Under the pieces are notes generated by a model that saw nothing but the letters and a program-made list of their open reading frames with translations, had not been told where the DNA came from and searched no databases. The position numbers and the translations under genes were made by a program. Below, piece after piece: positions 28,101 to 35,832 of a stretch of DNA of 64,000 nt. Position 1 is the stretch's first letter. Each line of letters begins with the position of its first letter. This stretch comes from Pelagihabitans sp947500445 (lineage in GTDB: Bacteria; Bacteroidota; Bacteroidia; Flavobacteriales; Flavobacteriaceae), in contig NZ_JBNGOP010000010.1 of assembly GCF_050589625.1 (NCBI RefSeq), positions 1 through 64,000 on the forward strand, in the 5' to 3' direction.

Positions 28101-29123
28101 CTGCCAAAGAACATGGACCAGGGGAAACTCCGAAACATTATCAACGCAAAAGCGGAAGAGCTGAACAGCGTTCAAAAGAGGGGGCTGTTGCAGCGCTCCG
28201 GGGAGGTATTGTATAGCGGTGTGCGCAAAAACCTATACAGTGCCCTCAGGATGGAAGAAGGAAATTCGGTCAGTACCAACAGTTACGCCATAAACGACCA
28301 ATTGGACCCCAACACCATCTCCAATACGGTGAGCTACAACCTGTACGATTCCCATTTTAACGTGCACAGCATTTCGGGAACGCAAAGTTTTATGTATCCG
28401 ATCAATTTTATTCCGGAAAGCGATACCAACGGTACACGAAACCTTTACGGTCTGGAATATCGGGTGCGGCAGCACACCACCGACGGCGCTGCGTGGTCGG
28501 GTCGTGCCCGTATCGAACGTGATGATCTGAACGAACTGTACTATCAATTGGGGGTAGCGGTCAATTTTAATGCCGAAAAACGTTTTAGTTCCTTAGGATT
28601 GGAACATTTTCCCGTACGTACCGGACCGGGGCATATTTTGAATATTTATAGGACCCAACTGGCCAGTTACAACGAACTGTTGATCGCACCAAAAACCAAA
28701 CAGATCCTGTCTTTGGAGGCCAACCATTATACCGATAGCGAAGCGGACCTCACCGTTTTGGGCCGTTCCGAATACGAACTGTTTCAAAACGAAGTCTTTC
28801 GCCTGTCACCATTGATAGAGCTTGCCTATACCGCAGGTACCGTTGACAGAAGGGACGGGTTCCCGTATTGGACGGCACGAAACCGAATGTACGGAGGCGG
28901 TGGGGTCGCTGTGGGCCTTGGATCGGAAAAAACGGCCTTTCAAATGAACGCCGACCTGTCCATTTTTGCGGAAAGTGGTGAACCGAATTTCGAACGCTAT
29001 ACCGGAACGATTTCATATAAGATAAAGGACTTTGCCCGAATTACCGGAGGATACGAATTTTACACCATCGATAATTTTAATAGCAACGTATTTCAATTGG
29101 GGCTATCCTACAACTTTCGTTGA
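25119..29123 (+). CDS. Fusion of PelA-like deacetylase with PelB-like TPR and outer-membrane barrel, lipoprotein
   Basis: A 1334-residue lipoprotein (lipobox LVGC). Residues ~35-240 form an alpha/beta domain; ~244-620 is a NodB/CE4-type deacetylase (DUF2194-like) with Asp250-Asp251 in FLDDFPSP and the metal-binding GHELGFHGYNH (His348, His352). Residues ~660-1030 are helical TPR-like repeats. They include two ~82-residue tandem units, each with a Cys pair about 30 residues apart (~818/848 and ~900/930). Residues ~1040-1334 are amphipathic strands ending in QLGLSYNFR, as in an outer-membrane beta-barrel. In Pseudomonas, PelA deacetylates the polymer and PelB (TPR plus porin) exports it; here both activities appear in one chain. 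A lipid anchor on such a protein is unusual. Confidence 0.82.
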   Translation: MSLKHAISLLLLVLGLVGCQRDIYNFTQQFNTPEVSREPAIIQFIVDETSPENRDEMANVRKLADYTKLPFGTVPLKTFAKEFQVGGTTRVLCVSQTLGMEDKVIDSLQNFVAKGGTLFFTKTIKDERLAFLLGLDPASNFETDSTAFGFRFNRPMLPGLQNFNYEGDKSPHLGLSRYNFTDDTTVFAGGSDNAEYPLIIERQLGKGKVVQYNSTLRMDKAMRGLLFAQVLLGLEGVPYPVANTATIFLDDFPSPLYNIYKEPIALEMKKTVAQYVTDIWWPDMKQYAKEQDIAYTAYVTFDYNTLVTPPFTFKEWDKNSFEKQGMLQEKSSWLGRDVYASGHELGFHGYNHVSLLASDWEEPQYMVTGLHAAAKKWKTLDFKELPVSYVPPSNYIDSVGLAKLKAGMPSIKYIQSIYFGEIEEGGGREFDPDPLNDQFFDFPRITSGYEIDKNGLWAMESLYLFTGIWTHFVHPDDVFQIPDESNEATSGHFAYRNPNSLNWRSRNGTKGLFDRFKEHIADFKERHPLVRFQNATTSSDMVRNWRYAYFTHTRENGEYVVSGENLTGQKDGHYWFMYGDRENENLIDNSLAEVSHVGKTPFLNGFLYTIETPEAFLKVPDLQAKKRKPGISDENMVLETWRAKKQFDLDRSILAPFNQELTHLIAENKLKEATNLIAVKLNSGIRLNTRQWLDYVQYLSWQEQGNLIWEMLEKAYQKNGSERLADISWKVSKTVDYPDAVTREKWLTRQVMADTENQEVLDSYVAYFNTPERKKLVLKALRKLKKIAPNQNNTKNYIEHLMGNDFEQLLPELNTISPCDPLYSEMATAIAWAYADNFRYDKALQWEKCSGEIDPETKNGWLVNTKDFDRLKRTDFDFYLQLLLANDTERAIREIRNEPVCAPELKKHATGIAYAYADYKLYREALAWGACSNGEVPITSKLSWRYELKEYGEVEKMYADHMAIHPEDYSAQLHMATLRLYRGDVNGAAAISAALPKNMDQGKLRNIINAKAEELNSVQKRGLLQRSGEVLYSGVRKNLYSALRMEEGNSVSTNSYAINDQLDPNTISNTVSYNLYDSHFNVHSISGTQSFMYPINFIPESDTNGTRNLYGLEYRVRQHTTDGAAWSGRARIERDDLNELYYQLGVAVNFNAEKRFSSLGLEHFPVRTGPGHILNIYRTQLASYNELLIAPKTKQILSLEANHYTDSEADLTVLGRSEYELFQNEVFRLSPLIELAYTAGTVDRRDGFPYWTARNRMYGGGGVAVGLGSEKTAFQMNADLSIFAESGEPNFERYTGTISYKIKDFARITGGYEFYTIDNFNSNVFQLGLSYNFR

Positions 29124-29296
29124 CCCTGATGCCGAACGTTTGAACGGGAGTACGTTCCGTGGTTCTTTTCTGCTTGTCGAACTGCTTGCTTATGCGTAAG
29201 TTTAGGCCACATATCCGAAGCTTTAAATCCTTTATACCCATGTTAAAGGGAAATCGGTATTAAAAGTTGAAGTGGTATCCTTTAAACCTTGCGTTC

Positions 29297-31339
29297 ATGT
29301 ATCCAAAGTATTTCCTTACCCTGTTCTGTCTCTTTTTTTTAAGCAATGCTACCGCTCAGAACCCGCATTTTTCATACCTCGATGTTTTTGACCTGCAGTA
29401 CGTGTCCGACCCACAGATTTCTCCCGACGGAGTGCATATCGTGTATAGGCGTATGGGTTTTGATGTCATGAAAGATGCCGCTGTCGGTAATTTATGGATG
29501 GTCCGGACCGATGGTACCCAACATCAAAAAATGACCGATCGCGAAGTTTCGGAATTCAGCCCAAGATGGTCGCCCGACGGAAAACGGCTCGCGTTTGTCA
29601 GCAGTACGGAAGAAGGTGCGGAAATTTATATGTATTGGACGGCTTCGGGGAAAATCGCTAAAATTACGCAACTGCCGTTCAGTCCCGGTTCCATTTGTTG
29701 GTCTCCCAAGGGAGAGGAACTGGCGTTTACCATGAAAGTGGCGCGATCGGCCCCTGTTCTGGCCAAAATGCCAAAAAAACCAAAGGGCGCAAAATGGGCC
29801 GATGCCCCGAGAATAACCGATCGGCTGTATCATGAAGCGGATGGCCGGGGGTATTTGAAACCGGGTTTCCAGCATATTTTTACGGTACCGGCCATCGGGG
29901 GAGCCCCGAGGCAGATAAGTTCGGGCGATTACAACCACAATGGTCCGTTGTCCTGGTCGGCGGATGCCAAAAAAATCTATTTTTCCGGAAATCGCTCTAC
30001 GGAATGGGAGTATGATTTTCGAAACAGCGAAATTTATGAGGTCACCGTAGGTGCGGGCAGCATAAAGGCACTTACCGATCGCAACGGTCCCGATACCGCT
30101 CCATTGGTGTCGCCCAATGGAAAACACATAGCCTATATTGGTTTTGAAGACAAGGTGCAGGCCTACCAAACGCGTAAACTCCAAGTAATGAACGTTGATG
30201 GTAGCAATAAAAAAACGGTTTCCAATACCTTGGATAGGAGCATCTCCAATGTGGTATGGGACGCTAAAAGTACCGGCATGTACTTCGTTTATGACGATAA
30301 GGGCAACAGTAAAATAGGGCATATTTCCCTTAGCGGAAAGGTTAGGACGCTCGCTGGCGATCTGGGCGGTACATCCATAGGGCGCCCCTATGCGGGCGGT
30401 TCGTTCAGTGTTGCCAAAAACGGACATATCGCCTATACCCGAACACGTCCGGACCATCCCTCCGAATTGGCCCTGCTCAAGGCAAAGGCCGAAAGGCCCC
30501 AAATGCTTACGGACCTTAATAAGGCGTTGTTGGACTACAGGACCATGGGGGAGGTAAAGGAAGTATGGTATACCTCTAGCGTAGATCAAAGGGACATACA
30601 GGCCTGGGTGGTGTTTCCGCCCAACTACGATGCTACAAAAAAATACCCTTTTTTAGTGGAAAACCATGGCGGTCCGATCTTGAACTACGGAGATCGGTTT
30701 TCCGCTGAAATGCAGTTGTACGCGGCTGCGGGATACATCGTTTTTTATCCGAACCCAAGGGGCAGTACCGGTTATGGAGAAGAGTTTGGCAACTTGTTGT
30801 ACAACAACTACCCCGGCGAAGACTATAATGATGTAATGGACGGTGTCGATCATTGTATAGCAAAGGGTTGGGCACAAGAGGACCAGCTTTTTGTTACGGG
30901 AGGTAGTGCCGGGGGAATCATGACCGCTTGGATGATCGGAAAAAATGACCGTTTTGAAGCTGCCGTGGTCGCAAAACCGGTAATGAACTGGATCAGTAAA
31001 ACTTTAGTGGCGGACAACTACTTCGGATATGCCAACAGCCGTTACCCCGGACAGCCCTGGGAGAACTTTGAAGGCTATTGGAAATTTTCGCCCCTCTCCC
31101 TAGTGGGGAATATTGAAACACCGGCCATGGTACTGGTGGGCATGAACGACCTGCGTACCCCGCCAAGTGAGGCCAAACAGTTGTACCACGCCCTAAAACT
31201 GCGTAAAATACCAACGGTATTGGTGGAGATTCCCGGGGCAAGCCACGGTATCGCCAATCGCCCCAGCAATCTTATTACTAAAATCGCCCATACGTTGGCC
31301 TGGTTCGAGACTTACGGAGGCGCTACTTTAGCACCATAG
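29297..31339 (+). CDS. S9-family serine peptidase (prolyl oligopeptidase / acylaminoacyl peptidase type)
   Basis: Secreted peptidase of 680 residues. After a signal peptide (ending near NATAQ) there is a beta-propeller built of repeated SPDG/WSPDGKRLAF blades (about 30-420), then an alpha/beta hydrolase domain. The triad is visible: Ser in GGSAGG (about 537), Asp in MNDLRTPP (about 617) and His in GASHGI (about 648). It probably trims oligopeptides in the periplasm. A TTG at 29267 is in frame, but the ATG at 29297 gives a clean signal peptide and is chosen. It follows the Pel-like locus by 173 bases and is probably separate. Confidence 0.92.
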   Translation: MYPKYFLTLFCLFFLSNATAQNPHFSYLDVFDLQYVSDPQISPDGVHIVYRRMGFDVMKDAAVGNLWMVRTDGTQHQKMTDREVSEFSPRWSPDGKRLAFVSSTEEGAEIYMYWTASGKIAKITQLPFSPGSICWSPKGEELAFTMKVARSAPVLAKMPKKPKGAKWADAPRITDRLYHEADGRGYLKPGFQHIFTVPAIGGAPRQISSGDYNHNGPLSWSADAKKIYFSGNRSTEWEYDFRNSEIYEVTVGAGSIKALTDRNGPDTAPLVSPNGKHIAYIGFEDKVQAYQTRKLQVMNVDGSNKKTVSNTLDRSISNVVWDAKSTGMYFVYDDKGNSKIGHISLSGKVRTLAGDLGGTSIGRPYAGGSFSVAKNGHIAYTRTRPDHPSELALLKAKAERPQMLTDLNKALLDYRTMGEVKEVWYTSSVDQRDIQAWVVFPPNYDATKKYPFLVENHGGPILNYGDRFSAEMQLYAAAGYIVFYPNPRGSTGYGEEFGNLLYNNYPGEDYNDVMDGVDHCIAKGWAQEDQLFVTGGSAGGIMTAWMIGKNDRFEAAVVAKPVMNWISKTLVADNYFGYANSRYPGQPWENFEGYWKFSPLSLVGNIETPAMVLVGMNDLRTPPSEAKQLYHALKLRKIPTVLVEIPGASHGIANRPSNLITKIAHTLAWFETYGGATLAP

Positions 31340-31396
31340 CATCAATAAATGACGGTACTTTGCGTTATACTTCTATAGGCCATCAAAAATAGGCAC

Positions 31397-31831
31397 ATGA
31401 AAAAAAAGCGGCATTGGTTATGGAACTTGTTGATCATACTTACCCTTGTGGTCTGTTGTCTCGCGTTCGCCTCCCATTCCAAAAACTGGACGAAATTGGA
31501 AAACGATCGGATCACCGTTCTATCGGGCTTTTATTATAAGGAACTCCCGTTTGCCGATTTGGATAGTGTGCAACTGGTAGAACACCTCCCACCCATGGAA
31601 CGCCTGAACGGGTTTTCGGCCTTTGGCTGGGGAAAGGGCGTTTACCGCGAGTTTAAGGATTCGCTTACCGATGAAAAAGTATATGTGTACCTCGATAATT
31701 TTCCCCAAAAGAAAATAAAACTGGTGTATCAAGACTCTTTATTGTTGTTCTTAAATTTGCGGGATTCCGTCGATACCCAAAATTTGCTGGAAACGCTTCA
31801 AGAAAAGCTGCCCAAAGAAACAATCGAGTAA
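31397..31831 (+). CDS. Hypothetical membrane-anchored protein
   Basis: A 144-residue protein with a basic N-terminus (MKKKRHW) and one hydrophobic helix (about 10-27), followed by a mostly beta-strand domain (VYREFKDSLTDEKVYVYLDN and similar). The domain may have a PH-like fold of the kind found in small bacterial membrane proteins, but I do not recognise it firmly. It lies 57 bases after the peptidase and 30 bases before a DUF2141 gene. Confidence 0.75.
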   Translation: MKKKRHWLWNLLIILTLVVCCLAFASHSKNWTKLENDRITVLSGFYYKELPFADLDSVQLVEHLPPMERLNGFSAFGWGKGVYREFKDSLTDEKVYVYLDNFPQKKIKLVYQDSLLLFLNLRDSVDTQNLLETLQEKLPKETIE

Positions 31832-31861
31832 ATTTGGCAAGCTTGTTGTAATACCGTTACC

Positions 31862-32284
31862 ATGAGAATATCCGTTTTTAGAATCCTTTTTTTTCTGATA
31901 GCCTTTCCGTTTTTTTCTATGGCGCAGCACCAATTGACCATTTCCGTTAATGGCGTACCTTCATCCAAGGGCTCCATCAATGTGGGGGTATACAATACTG
32001 CGGACGGTTTTTTAAAACCGGAAAGTATATTTAGCGGGAAAAAAGAAAAAGCCCAAAAAGGGACGACCACCATCGTTTTGGAGCAATTGCCGACAGGTAC
32101 TTACGCTTTGGCCCTTTACCACGATGAAAACGACAATGACGAATTGGACACCAATCTGTTGGGAATACCAAAAGAAGCGCTGGGTTTTTCTAAGGGAAAA
32201 TTGAAAACCTTCGGGCCTCCCGATTATGACGAATGTGTTTTTAAGGTCGATTCGGACACCTCCATTTCCATACCCCTGAAATAG
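31862..32284 (+). CDS. DUF2141 secreted protein
   Basis: A 140-residue exported protein (signal ending near SMAQ). The body has the DUF2141 pattern: a strand GSINVGVYN, then LPTGTYALALYHDENDNDELDTN, an acidic loop that looks suited to Ca(II), and IPKEALGFS. The family is an all-beta extracellular domain of unknown function that is common in Bacteroidota. It is probably co-transcribed with the preceding small gene. Confidence 0.85.
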   Translation: MRISVFRILFFLIAFPFFSMAQHQLTISVNGVPSSKGSINVGVYNTADGFLKPESIFSGKKEKAQKGTTTIVLEQLPTGTYALALYHDENDNDELDTNLLGIPKEALGFSKGKLKTFGPPDYDECVFKVDSDTSISIPLK

Positions 32285-32439
32285 CAATGGTGTTGTTGCA
32301 GGAACTACTGTTGCTTGGCATTGTCCGATCTTGTAAATTGTATGTCCTAATCAATGAAGGGGGAGGGCCGTGCTAGCAATTCACAACAACACAATCTGTT
32401 AGCAATACCGTCTTTACCACTTCCTTAAAAATATCGAAC

Positions 32440-32811
32440 ATGAATACAAAAGAAGTTGCCGAAAAATTGGTGACATGGTGTAAAGCAGGCGATTTTGAAT
32501 CGCCCTACCAAGAATTGTACAGCCCAAAAATTGTAAGTATCGAAAACGATGGCAAAGCGGAAGGTGCTTATGTCGAGGGTTTTGAGGGCATTCAGAAAAA
32601 AGGGGAATGGTGGCAAGAAAATTTCGAGGTCCACAATACCACCGTTTCGGAACCCATTGTTGCCGACAATTGGTTTTCGGTCAAATTTGAGATGGATACC
32701 ACTCACAAGCCATCGGGGCAACGGTCCACGACTTCCGAAATCGCCGTATACGAAGTGAAGGAAGGGAAAATTGTAAAAGAACAGTTTTTTTACGACGAGC
32801 AGGGACAGTAG
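32440..32811 (+). CDS. SnoaL/NTF2-like domain protein
   Basis: A 123-residue cytoplasmic protein matching the SnoaL-like cone fold. It has an N-terminal helix (EVAEKLVTWCKAG), a short helix/loop (YQELYSP), and strands ending in AVYEVKEGKIVKEQFFYDE. Such stand-alone domains may isomerise or bind small ligands; no catalytic residues can be assigned. No operon partner is evident. Confidence 0.78.
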   Translation: MNTKEVAEKLVTWCKAGDFESPYQELYSPKIVSIENDGKAEGAYVEGFEGIQKKGEWWQENFEVHNTTVSEPIVADNWFSVKFEMDTTHKPSGQRSTTSEIAVYEVKEGKIVKEQFFYDEQGQ

Positions 32812-32987
32812 GCTGCGGCCGTATACAAAACACCACAGAAATCATGGCTGCTAGCGGTCATGGTTTTTTTAATGGCAGCTTGTTGGCAAACGTATCGTAC
32901 GGAATCTCTAGTTTTTACATTCCACTTTTTTAAGCGTATTACCAACATCGTATGGTTACCTTTTACAAAAAAATGTTAAATCATTTT

Positions 32988-33015
32988 ATGAAACGATCGT
33001 TTCATTATATATTTG
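32988..33015 (+). promoter_or_regulatory. Operator and promoter of the tetR gene at 33034
   Basis: ATGAAACGATCGTTTCAT (32988-33005) is a perfect 18-bp palindrome. TATATTTG (33008-33015) directly after it matches the Bacteroidota -7 consensus, so the palindrome occupies the spacer between -33 and -7. The half-sites TGAAAC/GTTTCA recur before the SDR gene (33633-33648), which argues for binding by the TetR protein encoded between them. Confidence 0.75.
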
Positions 33016-33033
33016 TTCCGTATTCATAGCAAA

Positions 33034-33615
33034 ATGGCACGTACCGCAGCATTTGAACGAAATAGTACCTTACAACAGGCAATGGACGTCTTTTGGAAAA
33101 AGGGGTTTAACGGCACCTCCATGCAGGACCTTGTCGATGCCACGGGGCTTAACCGATCTAGTATTTACAATACGTTCGGTTCCAAATTGGAACTCTACCA
33201 GGAAACGTTGGAACACTATCAAAAAGAGTCTAGAGGTGTATTCCAAAAAGCGCTGGTAAAAGCCAAGGACCCTTTGGAGGCCATTCGGTTTATTTTTGAA
33301 GGTTTTTTGCCCGAAATCATGGACGATTCCGACGGAAAAGGCTGTTTTGGCATGAATTGCAAGTCCGAAATGGGCAATCAGGACGATGGCGTAAAACAAT
33401 GGCTGCTGACAAGCCAGGACGGTTTGTTGCAGTTGTTCAAAAACCTGATTATCGATGGCCAACAACAAGGGGTGATCAATACCCATAAAGATGCCGAAGC
33501 GTACACGTATCATATTTTCAATAGCTTTCAGGGGTTTAGGATGACCGGGATGCTGATCAGGGACCGGAAAGCCCTTAAGAGTATTATCGATAGCATGTTG
33601 GAGATTTTAGCATAA
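33034..33615 (+). CDS. TetR/AcrR-family regulator
   Basis: A 193-residue regulator. The helix-turn-helix lies in GFNGTSMQDLVDATGLNRSS (about 26-45), followed by YNTFGSKLELY. The C-terminal domain resembles the AcrR-type group with ...GKGCFGMNCKSEMG. A TTG seven codons upstream is in frame, but the ATG at 33034 is better because the -7 element covers the earlier codon. A perfect palindrome in its promoter and a near-perfect copy in the promoter of the following SDR gene suggest that it represses both. Confidence 0.9.
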   Translation: MARTAAFERNSTLQQAMDVFWKKGFNGTSMQDLVDATGLNRSSIYNTFGSKLELYQETLEHYQKESRGVFQKALVKAKDPLEAIRFIFEGFLPEIMDDSDGKGCFGMNCKSEMGNQDDGVKQWLLTSQDGLLQLFKNLIIDGQQQGVINTHKDAEAYTYHIFNSFQGFRMTGMLIRDRKALKSIIDSMLEILA

Positions 33616-33626
33616 ATTTTTTTAAC

Positions 33627-33648
33627 TATTTTTGAAACGATTGTTTCA
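33627..33648 (+). promoter_or_regulatory. Operator and -7 element of the SDR gene
   Basis: TATTTTTG (33627-33634) fits the Bacteroidota -7 consensus, and TGAAACGATTGTTTCA (33633-33648) overlaps its end. The 6-bp arms are identical to those of the palindrome in front of the tetR gene. Binding here would cover the start of transcription and repress the SDR gene. Confidence 0.7.
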
Positions 33649-33666
33649 GAATATAATAATTATATC

Positions 33667-34416
33667 ATGAGTAGATTTAATGACAAAGTAGTAGTGGTGT
33701 CCGGAGGAAATTCGGGAATAGGTTTAGAAACGGTCAAGCGTTTTCTTGAAGAAGGTGCCAAGGTAGTGCTCTCTGGGAGAAGACAGGAAGCCTTGGACGA
33801 GGTCTCAAAAGAACTCAGCGGAACCTTCGCGACCTTTTTGGCCGATCAGTCCAACATTGCGGACAACCGATCGTTGATCGATTTTGCCGTGGAGACCTAT
33901 GGAAAGATCGACGTGCTTTTTGTGAACGCGGGGGTGGCCTATTTTATGCCGGCCGACCAGATAGACGAAGACCACTTCGATTCGCAATTCAACATCAACA
34001 TCAAAGGACCGGCATTTTTGGTAAAGAGTGCCATCCCACAGCTGAACGATGGTGCCAACATTATTTTTAATACCTCTATCGTACACCAAAAAGGGTTTGA
34101 TAACGCAGCGGTATACAGTGCCACGAAAGGAGCGTTAAGAGCTTACGCAAGGGTGTTGACCACTGAATTGGCCCCAAGGGGAATACGGGTAAACGCTATT
34201 GCGCCGGGCCCCATCGGAACCCCTATTTATGACAAAATGGGAATGAGTGAAGAGGCCATTAACGAAATGGGGCAAGGTTTTGCCGCTACGGTGCCGCTAA
34301 AACGCTTCGGAACTCCAAAAGAAATTGCCGATACCGTTCTCTTTTTAGCCTCTGAGGAAGCGAGTTACGTAAACGGAATCGAACTTTCCGTTGACGGTGG
34401 CTTGGCACAGATTTAA
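33667..34416 (+). CDS. Short-chain dehydrogenase/reductase
   Basis: NAD(P)-dependent oxidoreductase of 249 residues. The nucleotide motif is VVSGGNSGIGLE (TGxxxGxG-like), the NAG motif is FVNAGVAY, and the catalytic Ser-Tyr-Lys are in NTSIVHQKG and YSATKGA. The end reads VNGIELSVDGG, as in classical SDRs. Gly-Arg-Arg after strand 2 (LSGRRQE) suggests NADP preference. The substrate is unknown. It is adjacent to and probably controlled by the TetR regulator; a xenobiotic or reactive aldehyde detoxification role is only a guess. Confidence 0.92.
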   Translation: MSRFNDKVVVVSGGNSGIGLETVKRFLEEGAKVVLSGRRQEALDEVSKELSGTFATFLADQSNIADNRSLIDFAVETYGKIDVLFVNAGVAYFMPADQIDEDHFDSQFNINIKGPAFLVKSAIPQLNDGANIIFNTSIVHQKGFDNAAVYSATKGALRAYARVLTTELAPRGIRVNAIAPGPIGTPIYDKMGMSEEAINEMGQGFAATVPLKRFGTPKEIADTVLFLASEEASYVNGIELSVDGGLAQI

Positions 34417-34433
34417 AAGCCATACCTCCCTGT

Positions 34434-34476
34434 AAAAAGGCCCATCTATCGAAGAATAGATGGGCCTTTTTGTTAT
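34434..34476 (+). terminator. Strong intrinsic terminator after the SDR gene
   Basis: A perfect 16-bp stem pairs 34434-34449 with 34456-34471 around a 6-base loop (CGAAGA). It has A-rich and T-rich flanks, so it can act in both directions. It separates the tetR-SDR unit from the DUF423 gene. Confidence 0.92.
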
Positions 34477-34534
34477 AGGAAAAATAACGAACTCATCTTG
34501 CAAATAGGGTTATCTTTATTCCCAAATAATTGGA

Positions 34535-34924
34535 ATGATATTGTACGCCCAAGTATTTGGTTCATTATTCGGCATGTTGGCCATCGCTTTTGGTGCTTTT
34601 GGCGCCCACGCCCTAAAAAAGACGTGTACTGCCGAACAGTTGAAGTCCTTTGAGACCGGGGTAAAGTATCAGATGTACCACGCCATTATTTTAACGGTGT
34701 TAGGGGTGAACCTTACTTTGGAGACCGCCTTGGAACGGACTATGGTATGGTCGTTCATCATAGGGACATTTTTATTTTCCTTCAGTATTTACGGATTGGT
34801 GCTCAGTGCTTCCAAAGGAAAAAAAATACGGTTCTTGGGTCCGATTACCCCATTGGGCGGGTTGTTCCTGCTTTTGGGATGGGCCTTGTTGGCGTATCGC
34901 TTCTTCACCCTATCCGGCCGCTAA
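34535..34924 (+). CDS. DUF423 small membrane protein
   Basis: A 129-residue inner-membrane protein with four hydrophobic helices. The N-terminal GMLAIAFGAFGAHALKK and YQMYHAIILTVLG, and the C-terminal FLGPITPLGGLFLLLGW, are the hallmarks of the YgdD/DUF423 family. Function is unknown. It stands alone between a terminator and a convergent operon. Confidence 0.9.
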   Translation: MILYAQVFGSLFGMLAIAFGAFGAHALKKTCTAEQLKSFETGVKYQMYHAIILTVLGVNLTLETALERTMVWSFIIGTFLFSFSIYGLVLSASKGKKIRFLGPITPLGGLFLLLGWALLAYRFFTLSGR

Positions 34925-34936
34925 GGTTACCGCACC

Positions 34937-35656
34937 TTATTTTTGACCATCCCTTAAATACATATTCCCGTTTACCGTGTTCAAAACCAACCTATGGGTA
35001 CCGCCATCGACATTGGCCGATATTTTTTCGCCTACCCGACGATCGCTCGACTCGAATTTTACGTTTTTCGGGAGATAGATCTCCCCATGCACCGTTTCGG
35101 CCACCATTTGTACGTCGGTCAAGGGCATGTCGATAATGCCATTGATGGTCGAGAGTTCCAGGTTTCCGGAATATTTGGCGATTTCGATATCACCGTTGAT
35201 CAGATCGGCCGTAAAGGTGCCGGTAATGTTTTCCGATGACAGACTGCCATTGATACTGCTTACTTCCAGTGCTGCATCCTTGGGTACGAATAAGGTATAA
35301 GTAAAGGTATACTGGTCGGAGGTGTTGTAGTAGTTCTTTCTCTTGTCCGGATTTTGTTCCCAAGCTTCCTTGAATTTTTCAAAAATGGCTTTTACGTCCG
35401 ATTCGATGCGGATGGTATTGGCCGTCTCCGTAACATGCAGTTTGTAATCGTCCTGATACTGTTGCCCTTCCGTACGAATGGTCGCTTTAATGTACACTTG
35501 CGGTTTGTCCCATGTGCGTACCGTTATGCTGGATGCAAATTTCACTTCCAATGCAATCGCCCGCTCGTTATGCGCGATGGTTTTTTCAATAATTTTTTGT
35601 GCATGTGCCGTTAGGCCGATGAGGACCAAAACGGCGGTTGCGATAGTTGTTTTCAT
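34937..35656 (-). CDS. DUF4097-type secreted protein, second copy in operon
   Basis: A 239-residue exported protein (signal ending near AHAQK) with a repetitive right-handed beta pattern. Turns such as SSINGSLSSENITGTFTA, LINGDIEI and STINGIIDM repeat the (N/S)G(D/S/x)I unit of the DUF4097 (putative adhesin) fold. It is the last gene of the sigma/anti-sigma operon and is paralogous to the protein encoded just upstream. A surface or periplasmic structural role is inferred. Confidence 0.85.
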   Translation of the reverse strand: MKTTIATAVLVLIGLTAHAQKIIEKTIAHNERAIALEVKFASSITVRTWDKPQVYIKATIRTEGQQYQDDYKLHVTETANTIRIESDVKAIFEKFKEAWEQNPDKRKNYYNTSDQYTFTYTLFVPKDAALEVSSINGSLSSENITGTFTADLINGDIEIAKYSGNLELSTINGIIDMPLTDVQMVAETVHGEIYLPKNVKFESSDRRVGEKISANVDGGTHRLVLNTVNGNMYLRDGQK

Positions 35657-35832
35657 GACTGTTCGTTTTTTGTGATTGTTTTGTCCCGTTTTATATAGTA
35701 GCTGTTCTAAGGTTTAAACCGGGTTTAAGGACTCCATGTTCGCTACAAACGCTGGCATCAAAATTGGTTGGTAACCATCGCATAGCTTGTTTAAAATGCT
35801 ATTGCCTTACCATGGGTGATTTATAGCGGATG

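Noticed and set aside
18012..29123. PelD-type c-di-GMP receptor in the Pel-like locus
   Set aside because: No GAF/GGDEF-like protein or RxxD-type degenerate GGDEF was found among the six products or their immediate neighbours.
29492..30589. 365-codon minus-strand open frame
   Set aside because: Antisense to the S9 peptidase propeller; composition rich in Arg, Pro and Gly as typical for shadow frames.
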